Shown piece after piece: positions 1-5,454 of a DNA stretch of 5,477 bases (within the stretch, counting starts at the first letter, position 1; every line of letters starts with the position of its first letter). The stretch lies in assembly GCA_031286725.1 (NCBI GenBank), contig JAITTR010000008.1:1-5477 (forward strand). Reading direction: 5' to 3'. The DNA comes from Holosporales bacterium. GTDB taxonomy: Bacteria; Pseudomonadota; Alphaproteobacteria; RUG11792. The position numbers were made by a program, and so were the translations under genes. The notes beneath the pieces are model-generated. The model made no database searches and was not told where the DNA came from. It saw only the letters and a list, made by a program, of their open reading frames with translations.

Positions 1-22
1 AATTAGTTTAAAAAGAGTCCGC

Positions 23-345
23 TTGAGATTATTCAAAAGAGTTAACATTTGGGTTCGCAATTACGCGGACATTTTTACCCCCATTTAGATAAACTATTAC
101 ATAATAAAGTTGCATTACTAGAAATATTTACCGCAATATATCAATATTCTACATTCTTACCCAAAATTGAGGTTAATTAACCTTTTGCCGTATTAATAAA
201 TGCTCGGCATACAAAAACATTTATATGTAATAGATTTTTCATTTAATATTTGCATTGCGACAAAATTGTCATAGGATAATAATTTTCTCAGAAAAATTTT
301 CAAGAATTAACATTTTTTTAACTTTTTTCTGATATCGAAAGCCAT
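23..345 (-). repeat. left copy of a diverged inverted repeat
   Basis: Read on the minus strand, this segment matches the plus strand at 3209-3779. The block 241-300 aligns without gaps to 3247-3306 at 49 of 60 identical bases by hand count. The block 23-120 aligns to 3679-3779 at about 80% with three short gaps, sharing runs such as TAAAAATGTCC and AATAATCTCAA. A looser match joins about 130-165 to 3422-3457. About 220 bases present in the right copy (3457-3679) are missing here. Many differences are G in this copy against A in the other, as expected from AT-drift of unselected DNA. No intact reading frame runs through it. It may be a dead insertion sequence or a duplicated flank; the family is not identified. 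Confidence 0.75.
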
Positions 346-371
346 CCCTAACCCCCACCCTCCCGGGGGAG
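346..371 (-). other. GC-rich tract with G-quadruplex motif
   Basis: On the minus strand four G runs occur within 19 bases (346-364): GGG, A, GGG, T, GGGGG, TTA, GGG, with loops of 1, 1 and 3. This fits the canonical quadruplex pattern. The opposing C runs can instead pair with the five G at 365-369 to form a hairpin. Across 346-373, 22 of 28 bases are G or C, against an AT-rich surround. It abuts the left repeat exactly where similarity to the right copy starts and has no counterpart there, so it may have been inserted or may mark a junction. Confidence 0.55.
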
Positions 372-599
372 CCTTATCTACCGCTATCTATGCAAGCATA
401 GCTTTAGCATATCATATTTCGCTTAATTTTTCGTTAATTTCCAAAACTTTCATGAAAATAAGCTTACAACGTATTTACAATTTTTCTACAAAGTCCTTAA
501 AAAATGACCGATATATGCAAAGGTTGTGGTTCCATAATTATCCTTTCAAATTTTATTCTCATATTAGAAACTTTTGGTTCTACAAAACCCAGGAGGAGC

Positions 600-835
600 G
601 CGGTTGAACCTTTTGATTATAAGTATCTTAAACATAGGTTTTCTAATAATATTAATAGATATTTCTTTCGTTACATAAATCATTTGCATGCTCCCTTTTT
701 AAATAAAAATTGATTATAGAATATTAAAAACTCTACCTTAGGGTAAATAAGTCTTAAATATCAGATGAAGTTTATACAGACGGCCAACTTCCCGCCTATA
801 TTTTTAGGATATTCTATTGTTCGTCCAAAACGCAA
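600..835 (-). repeat. weak second piece of the repeat
   Basis: Read on the minus strand, this stretch resembles 3424-3625 on the plus strand. Shared landmarks in the same order are TTTTGGA, then AATATAGGCGG, then AAGTTG-GCC against AAGTTGCC, then CCTAA followed by TCTATA, then a TTTATTT run, then an ACC-ATG-TT segment. Identity is low with several gaps, and the boundaries are approximate. It covers the part of the right copy that is missing from 23-345, but lies on the other side of that piece, so the left flank looks permuted or made of two partial copies. Confidence 0.4.
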
Positions 836-897
836 AAACTTTTTTATCCCCTAAAATTTTACGTAAATTTTCGCAATATTCTAGTTCTACAACAAAG

Positions 898-1686
898 TCA
901 AATACCTCTTAAAATCTCATTAATACTAGATTTTGATTTAGTTTTTGCGTCTACTTTTTTAATAATAACAGCGCAAGAAATATTAACGCCGTCTTTAGGA
1001 TAACTTCCGGGAACTACCACAGATCCTGATTTTACTACTCCCGTCGTAATTTCTTTCGTTTCTCTATCTATTATTTTTGTTGATGCGGTTATTGTCACTC
1101 CAGAGGCAATAACCGAGTTTTCTTCAACGATAACGCCTTCTAAAACAGAACTCTGGGCGCCTATGAAGCAATTGTCTTCTATTATAACCGGATTTGAAAC
1201 GACAGGCTCGAGAACTCCTCCAATACACGCCATGGCCGAAATATGGCAGTTTTCTCCGATTTGAGCGCATGATCCAACGACGGAGTTAATATCTATCATC
1301 GTTCTATTTCCTACATAAGCTCCGATATTGATATAACTTGGCATAATTACCGCGTTATTCCCAATATAAACGCCGTCCCTTATAATAGCTCCAGGAACTT
1401 TTCTGTATCTTGGATTATCATAATCAAAATTCAACAATCCAAATTTATCGAATGAGTTGAATTCTTGTTTAATTTGTTTTTTAAAACTAAACCCAAGTAA
1501 TATCGCCTTTTTTATCCACGAATTTACTATCCAATATCCGTCTATTTTTTCGGATACTCGAATTTGTCCCGTATTTAAAAGCTTAATAACTTCATCAACA
1601 ATTTGTATAACTTCTTGCTCGTCTAACGAAGACTTCTCGTCTTTAAAAAACGATTCTATTTTATTTTGCAGTTCTTTAATCAACAT
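898..1686 (-). CDS. dapD: 2,3,4,5-tetrahydropyridine-2,6-dicarboxylate N-succinyltransferase (DapD)
   Basis: Cytoplasmic enzyme that transfers succinyl from succinyl-CoA to tetrahydrodipicolinate, giving N-succinyl-2-amino-6-oxopimelate in the succinylase route to meso-diaminopimelate and lysine. The 262 residues are close to the family's usual 270-275. The N-terminal helical part ends with VNSWIKKAILLGF (54-66). A left-handed beta-helix of hexapeptide repeats follows, with the family signatures MPSYINIGAYV (115-125), VGSCAQIG (137-144), IGGVLEP (155-161), IIEDNCFIGA (168-177) and EGVIVEE (183-189), and ends with the KKVDAKT segment (243-249). The acidic pair used in catalysis appears to be present as Asp132 and Glu183. 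Where known homologues commonly read HLSGGVGIGG this protein has HISAMACIGG. The start ATG lies inside the end of the upstream transporter gene (shared ATGTTGA), preceded by the purine-rich AGAAGAAA, so translation is probably coupled. No other dap gene is in the window. Confidence 0.95.
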   Translation of the reverse strand: MLIKELQNKIESFFKDEKSSLDEQEVIQIVDEVIKLLNTGQIRVSEKIDGYWIVNSWIKKAILLGFSFKKQIKQEFNSFDKFGLLNFDYDNPRYRKVPGAIIRDGVYIGNNAVIMPSYINIGAYVGNRTMIDINSVVGSCAQIGENCHISAMACIGGVLEPVVSNPVIIEDNCFIGAQSSVLEGVIVEENSVIASGVTITASTKIIDRETKEITTGVVKSGSVVVPGSYPKDGVNISCAVIIKKVDAKTKSKSSINEILRGI

Positions 1687-2936
1687 TTTCTTCTTTTAGA
1701 GCCTGGGGAGATAACGTTAATCAGCAACGCCAACACTAATAATGCGACAAGTCCAATCATACCGCTTGATATAAAAATATAATTCAAGGAAAAATGATTA
1801 GATACAAATCCAGCGAGAGAATCCGCAATAAAACCGGATATTGCGTTTATAAACCAATAACACCCATGTCCTGTTCCTCTCAACGTCTCTGGGACTCTTT
1901 CCGATATGATAGAAACAAAAACGTTCTGAGTAGCCCCAAGTTGTATTCCCCAAAACAAAATTCCGATATACATTATTGTTCCAGAGTTTGCGGAATACAT
2001 TATAATATTTGAGAAAACAATCGCAATAATCCCGATGTATAACAGTTTTATCCGATCTAATTTATCTCCTAACAAGCCAATCGGATACGACGATATGGCA
2101 GCTCCTAAATTAAACGCTATCATGACGGCGGGGGCAAGCATTATATCGGGTTGGAATTCTTCATTCATTCTTAAAATTAAGAAAGTTTCGCTCATTTTCG
2201 CCATCATAAAGACTGCGTTAACAGCCATCAACATCCAATAAGACAATCCTAGATATTTAAAATTCTTAAATGAAAATTTAGGTCTTACCTTTGGGGCTGG
2301 CATTGGGGTTTCGGACGTTATTGCAGGATGAGCAAACCTTTTGGGTTCTTTAATAAGGAATACTAAAATAAAAAACGCTGCGACTGCCGGAATAGTGGCC
2401 AAAGCAAATACGGATTGATAATTATTATTAGTAAGTTTCATAGCAAAAATGCCAAGAGCTGCTCCCGTGATGGAGCCTATATACGCAAAGCTCCGCTTTA
2501 TCCCATACGAAGCTCCAATTATTTTCCTGGGGGCAACATCTCCTATTATCGCATCGCGAGGAGCGGCTTGAATGCCATTTCCCAAACGCTCCATCATTTT
2601 GGCGGATAAAACGGATGAAAAAGTTCCTGATAAGGCAAGGATCGGTTTGCTAATCACGGAGAACAGGTACCCAACGATCATAATGCCTTTTCTTTTTCCT
2701 AAAAAATCGCTAACCATTCCTGAAAAAGGTTTCATAGCGTGAGAAACGATTTCGCAAAACCCTTCGAGAACCCCGATAATGATTATAGAAGCGCCTAATA
2801 TGTGTTTTAAATACAAACCTGAAAAACTATAAGTCATGACATAGGAGGTGTTCATTAAGAACATCATTATTGCAATTTTCCAAACGGTTGATGGGATTTT
2901 CCCATCTCGTTCAAGTCTATCGTTTTTTATAGTCAT
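1680..2936 (-). CDS. MFS transporter, 12 transmembrane helices, substrate unknown
   Basis: Inner-membrane secondary transporter of the major facilitator superfamily, 418 residues, the normal size. Hydrophobic segments near 20-42, 46-66, 84-103, 106-125, 148-167, 176-196, 232-256, 266-287, 298-316, 320-342, 358-378 and 386-410 fit 12 helices in two halves, joined by a polar, proline-containing loop at 197-222. The loop after helix 2 carries the superfamily motif A as GMVSDFLGKRK (73-83), and a second version (GLLGDKLDRIK, 287-297) sits at the matching place in the second half. The stretch RLGNGIQAAPRDAIIGDVAP (117-136) is a conserved loop seen in a group of MFS permeases. The ATG has no clear Shine-Dalgarno sequence; an eight-codon frame at 2936-2962 ends in TAATG, overlapping the start. 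The stop overlaps dapD by 7 bases, so the two are co-transcribed. Export or import of an amino acid or a diaminopimelate-related compound would suit the neighbour, but this is only inference from position. Confidence 0.9.
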   Translation of the reverse strand: MTIKNDRLERDGKIPSTVWKIAIMMFLMNTSYVMTYSFSGLYLKHILGASIIIIGVLEGFCEIVSHAMKPFSGMVSDFLGKRKGIMIVGYLFSVISKPILALSGTFSSVLSAKMMERLGNGIQAAPRDAIIGDVAPRKIIGASYGIKRSFAYIGSITGAALGIFAMKLTNNNYQSVFALATIPAVAAFFILVFLIKEPKRFAHPAITSETPMPAPKVRPKFSFKNFKYLGLSYWMLMAVNAVFMMAKMSETFLILRMNEEFQPDIMLAPAVMIAFNLGAAISSYPIGLLGDKLDRIKLLYIGIIAIVFSNIIMYSANSGTIMYIGILFWGIQLGATQNVFVSIISERVPETLRGTGHGCYWFINAISGFIADSLAGFVSNHFSLNYIFISSGMIGLVALLVLALLINVISPGSKRRKC

Positions 2937-2966
2937 TAAGAAAAGACTATTAATTTAGCCATCTTC

Positions 2967-2995
2967 AATATCGCGCAATTCCAATACCGCGTCAA
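2967..2995 (-). promoter_or_regulatory. putative promoter of the transporter-dapD operon
   Basis: On the minus strand, TTGACG (2990-2995) is followed after 17 bases by GATATT (2967-2972). This gives five of six and four of six matches to the sigma-70 boxes at ideal spacing. Transcription would begin near 2960, about 24 bases before the transporter ATG. It is the best promoter-like pair seen just upstream of the operon, judged by eye only. Confidence 0.45.
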
Positions 2996-3208
2996 TATAA
3001 TTTTTGTACGCGTAGAAGTTTATGAAGAAAAACTATACAAACACCCATACTTATTAACGCATGATTGCGTATTGCTAATGTTAATAGACCTGCCTGCCTA
3101 TCTACTATCGATAAACATCGTTTAACTGTAAGTGTTCAAACATGTTTAAAGCATTAACACAGTAATAAAATTCGTTATAGAGAAGTGCTCCTGTGAAATC
3201 AGAAAATC

Positions 3209-3779
3209 TTGGCTATCAGAAAAAAGTTAAAATCCGTTAATTCTTGATAATTTTTTTGAAGAAATTATTCTCCTGTGATCATTTGATCGCAATGTAAATA
3301 TTAAAAACAAAATCCACTACTCATTCTATGCTTCTAATACATTAGAACTTAACTTTATCCTCGTTCACGATACGCTTTTAAACCTAAATCAAATTAAAAC
3401 AGGAATAATAATTTTATCCCCCATTTTGGATAAGAGCTATAAAAATCAATATAGGCGGAGAACTTAAGAAAGTTGCCAGATTTGTTACCGCTGTTTTGAC
3501 TCTTCCTAAAAGCTCTATATTTTGTGATGTCTAACATTTTATTTGAAAGTCAAGTTACTTAAAGGTAGGGCAATACTCTACACAGAAGAATATATAAAAG
3601 CAAAATCAGACCAATGCTTTCCTCGATTTTTACCTTTCTGCTAGGATTTGGTTATAGATATGAACCTAACATTATTGCCAGTAAAGCGCCTTTATTATAT
3701 ATAGTTTGCCTAAATTTGGGGGAATAAAAATGTCCACATGATTGCAATCCCAAATATTATCTCTTTTAAATAATCTCAA
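3209..3779 (+). repeat. right copy of a diverged inverted repeat
   Basis: This copy is longer than the left one and is in opposite orientation to it. Matches are strongest at 3209-3317 (to 345-230) and 3679-3779 (to 120-23). The start is marked by TGGC-TATCAGAAAAAAGTTAA in both copies; the right edge is where similarity ends after AATAATCTCAA. A nearby 13-base string AATCTCAAGCGGA at 3834-3846 also recurs inverted at 18-30, just past the aligned edge of the left copy, which hints that the true end has been disturbed. The copies bracket dapD and the transporter, as two old insertion-sequence copies or a duplicated flank would. Confidence 0.75.
3569..3724 (+). pseudogene. possible remnant of a transposase C-terminus
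   Basis: An open run of 51 codons without a proper start begins just after a TAG and ends at TAA (3722-3724), inside the right repeat. Its last part reads YRYEPNIIASKAPLLYI. Its spacing of Y-YE-PN and K-P-YI loosely recalls the end of IS3/IS481-type DDE transposases (YN-ER-PH ... KTP-EY). The matching part of the left copy contains stops. The resemblance is faint, and the run could be chance in drifting DNA. Confidence 0.2.
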
Positions 3780-3884
3780 TAAGATTTACGCTGAACTTTT
3801 GATTTTGAATCATTTTAATTAAGTCTTTTTCCAATCTCAAGCGGAGCATTCTGGCCGAGAGAGGGAGCTGGCTTTGAAAGAGCT

Positions 3885-5210
3885 TTAAGAGGCGATTAGA
3901 ACGGCGAAGAAAATGTCGTATTCCAGTTCAATTTTTGATTTGCGCGATAGTAATACCGAAACGATTTTATTATTCAAATGAGAAGATTGATTCGCTCCGA
4001 TTCGTTTGAATTGTTTTGCCGCTAAAACTGCATTTGGAAATGTTTCTTTATAAGAAAATATGTCTTTTTGAATAATTTGTCCATATTCCTCCGCGATTTT
4101 TAGTAATTTTAATTCGTCGGAATATTTAAACGTTGGCGGCTCTGTATTCTTTTGTTTGAATATATGTTTGTATTGCTTGAAACTCGAATCTAATAAAGTC
4201 GAGAATGCTAAATATTTACAACCCTTTTTGATCTTTTTAAGGAATTCCTCAAAATTTACGAACCATTGAACGGATAAATTTGCAATGCACAGATCGTACT
4301 CTTGATTGAATTTATAATTTTCAGCGTCTGCGGTTATAATTTTTATATTTTTAATTTTTTCCTTCGCTTTTTTCAACATATTATCCGAGATATCCAACAG
4401 CGTATATTCGGCTCGCGGATAATAAGCCATAAACTCCTCAGTAGTTTGGCCTATCCCAGCTCCTATGTCTAGGATGGATTTTACTTCAAAATTACCTATA
4501 GATTGCCATGCCATTTTTGCTAAACGATTAGAAGATTGCTTTTGTATTTTCGCATACTTATCATATTCGTCAGCGACTGCATTAAAATTGCCGCTTATTT
4601 GAAATTTAAAAATTTCTTCTTGGATAATATTTGCAATAACTTCCGACATGTTGAATCCAAGAGAATGACCCGCTTTGTCGACATACTTTATTAAAACGTT
4701 GTTTAAACAAGCAAAGTTGTCTTCTATAAGAATTGGGGGAACTATTCTGTCGTCATAGCTTCCGATAATGACCGTCTTTGCTCCGCAATGCTTATTATCG
4801 GTTTTTAATAGTTCAAAATCTCTTACTAAATCTTCTTTAGAAATATTATTGGGAATATTACCCGGATAATCGCAACTTTGATAAAACGACTCCAACGCAT
4901 TTTGCCAATCGGCCTGAAACATTTTTATCATCTTATCTAAATTCTTTTTTCGAATTTCTTTTAATCTTTCGTCCGTGCCACAAAAATTCAAAAAACCTTG
5001 AAGTCCAAAGAGGAGATCAAACTTTATCCCGGAATTGTTAAGTTTTTGAAACCCCAGAGAATGGCCAATGCCTACATAATGTTTGTTTTTATTTAATAAC
5101 AACCCTTCGCGATAAAATATAAATTCTCCAGGAAGCTTCTTTATTAAATTTTCCCAATATTCGTCGGAAAATCCCAACCCATGAGCCATAACAAAAGTAT
5201 AATCTAACAA
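3885..5210 (-). CDS. bioC: fused pimeloyl-ACP methyl ester esterase-like hydrolase and malonyl-ACP O-methyltransferase (BioC)
   Basis: A 441-residue, two-domain cytoplasmic protein of biotin synthesis. Residues 1 to about 205 form a compact alpha/beta hydrolase: oxyanion region HGLG (10-13), nucleophile elbow GHSLG with Ser51, an acid at Asp153 or Asp154 in GSYDDRIVPP, and His182 in KAGHSLGF. This is a complete triad, as in the BioH/BioG group that demethylates pimeloyl-ACP methyl ester; which group it belongs to is not clear. Residues about 207-441 are BioC: the N-terminal FNAVADEYDKYAKIQ (209-223), SAM motif ILDIGAGIGQTT (246-257), acidic Asp273 in LLDIS, ADAEN (294-298) and the highly characteristic NLSVQW (311-316). 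The BioC part is full length. The start is TTG: an AAGGA at 5216-5220 lies 5 bases upstream, and the first in-frame ATG (codon 8) would cut into the first beta strand. No in-frame ATG, GTG or other TTG precedes it before the upstream stop near 5291. No other bio gene is in the window. Confidence 0.9.
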   Translation of the reverse strand: MLDYTFVMAHGLGFSDEYWENLIKKLPGEFIFYREGLLLNKNKHYVGIGHSLGFQKLNNSGIKFDLLFGLQGFLNFCGTDERLKEIRKKNLDKMIKMFQADWQNALESFYQSCDYPGNIPNNISKEDLVRDFELLKTDNKHCGAKTVIIGSYDDRIVPPILIEDNFACLNNVLIKYVDKAGHSLGFNMSEVIANIIQEEIFKFQISGNFNAVADEYDKYAKIQKQSSNRLAKMAWQSIGNFEVKSILDIGAGIGQTTEEFMAYYPRAEYTLLDISDNMLKKAKEKIKNIKIITADAENYKFNQEYDLCIANLSVQWFVNFEEFLKKIKKGCKYLAFSTLLDSSFKQYKHIFKQKNTEPPTFKYSDELKLLKIAEEYGQIIQKDIFSYKETFPNAVLAAKQFKRIGANQSSHLNNKIVSVLLSRKSKIELEYDIFFAVLIAS

Positions 5211-5215
5211 AAAAA

Positions 5216-5220
5216 TCCTT
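5216..5220 (-). promoter_or_regulatory. ribosome binding site deciding the TTG start
   Basis: AAGGA on the minus strand, followed by five T and then the TTG codon at 5208-5210. The spacing is right for initiation at TTG, and the next ATG (codon 8) has no comparable site. TTG starts usually lower expression. Confidence 0.6.
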
Positions 5221-5245
5221 TGGTTGATGATTCTTGATAAGAAAG

Positions 5246-5275
5246 ATATTACGAATATGCAATAACGCTTATCAA
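5246..5275 (-). promoter_or_regulatory. putative promoter of the biotin fusion gene
   Basis: On the minus strand, TTGATA (5270-5275) and TAATAT (5246-5251) are separated by 18 bases, a good sigma-70 type pair. Transcription would start near 5239, about 30 bases before the TTG codon. No biotin-repressor-like palindrome is evident over it. Confidence 0.45.
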
Positions 5276-5361
5276 CATAAAAATTCTCCTAGCATTTAAT
5301 AAATATTAACAATTTTGTCGCGCCTGAGTAGAAAACTTAGAAGGCGAGAAAAATCAATAAG

Positions 5362-5401
5362 CTCCCATTCTTTAGAGAATAATTTAATAAAGGAATGGGA
5401 G
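5362..5401. repeat. hairpin 1 (inverted repeat)
   Basis: CTCCCATTCTTTA (5362-5374) pairs with TAAAGGAATGGGAG (5388-5401) apart from one bulged G; the loop of about 13 bases is AT-only save for one or two G. No clean T run follows on either strand, so it is not a textbook terminator. Its right arm shares 5396-5401 with hairpin 2, so the two stems cannot form fully at the same time. Confidence 0.7.
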
Positions 5402-5450
5402 GCGCCTCGGGGTGGGCGGGTGGCCAGCGAAGCTGGCGAGGTGCCTCCCA
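5396..5450. repeat. hairpin 2: GC-rich compound stem-loop
   Basis: TGGGAGGCGCCTCG (5396-5409) pairs with CGAGGTGCCTCCCA (5437-5450) over 14 positions with one G-T wobble. Inside lies a second perfect stem, GCCAGC (5423-5428) with GCTGGC (5432-5437), closed by a GAA loop; the stems share the base at 5437. Across 5397-5449, 42 of 53 bases are G or C. The left arm contains its own ten-base palindrome (5399-5408). G runs at 5397, 5409, 5414 and 5418 could also support a quadruplex with one long loop. It may be a structured RNA, a mobile hairpin repeat or a terminator of a gene beyond the window. Confidence 0.7.
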
Positions 5451-5454
5451 ACCA

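Larger units (their letters stand above)
1..897. other. gene-free left region with degenerate repeats
   Basis: This stretch of about 900 bases left of dapD shows no convincing gene. Stop codons are frequent in all frames, and the longest forward open frame (504-713, 69 codons) has no recognisable domain and no ribosome binding site at its ATG. What can be seen is a repeat copy at about 23-345 that is inverted relative to 3209-3779, a GC-rich tract at 346-373, a short hairpin at about 388-403, and a weaker second repeat piece at about 600-835. It reads as eroded mobile or duplicated DNA. The end of the dapD transcript should lie at its right edge, but no clear GC stem followed by a T run is visible there; the AT-only hairpin at about 852-871 is a weak candidate. 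Confidence 0.6.
2937..3884. other. gene-free region between the two transcription units
   Basis: About 950 bases with no intact gene. The left part (2937-3208) holds the operon promoter and a perfect palindrome AAACATGTTT (3138-3147), with nothing else recognised. The centre and right (3209-3779) are the right copy of the inverted repeat, including an open run at 3569-3724 that may be the eroded tail of a transposase. The last 45 bases before the biotin gene's stop are distinctly richer in G+C than the rest. No terminator with a stem and T run was found downstream of the biotin gene. Confidence 0.6.

Noticed and set aside
504..713. 69-codon forward open frame
   Set aside because: No ribosome binding site at its ATG, no recognisable domain, and it runs through repeat-derived DNA with no sign of selection. 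A reverse-strand frame in the same place is equally plausible.
865..897. A reading frame just after dapD as the start of a following dap gene
   Set aside because: An open run of roughly 35 codons on the minus strand has no start codon, soon meets a stop and has no recognisable motif.
1457..2609. Several forward open frames of 64-80 codons opposite dapD and the transporter
   Set aside because: They lie antisense to two clearly identified genes whose full-length family matches explain the sequence.
2936..2962. Eight-codon leader MAKLIVFS ending in TAATG at the transporter start
   Set aside because: No ribosome binding site is visible and the predicted transcript would start at or after its ATG; the overlap is probably chance.
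5396..5454. tRNA-like element: seven-base stem GGGAGGC/GCCTCCC followed by AACCA
   Set aside because: Only about 58 bases, with no T-loop consensus, no D-arm and no anticodon arm. It is better described as a compound hairpin.
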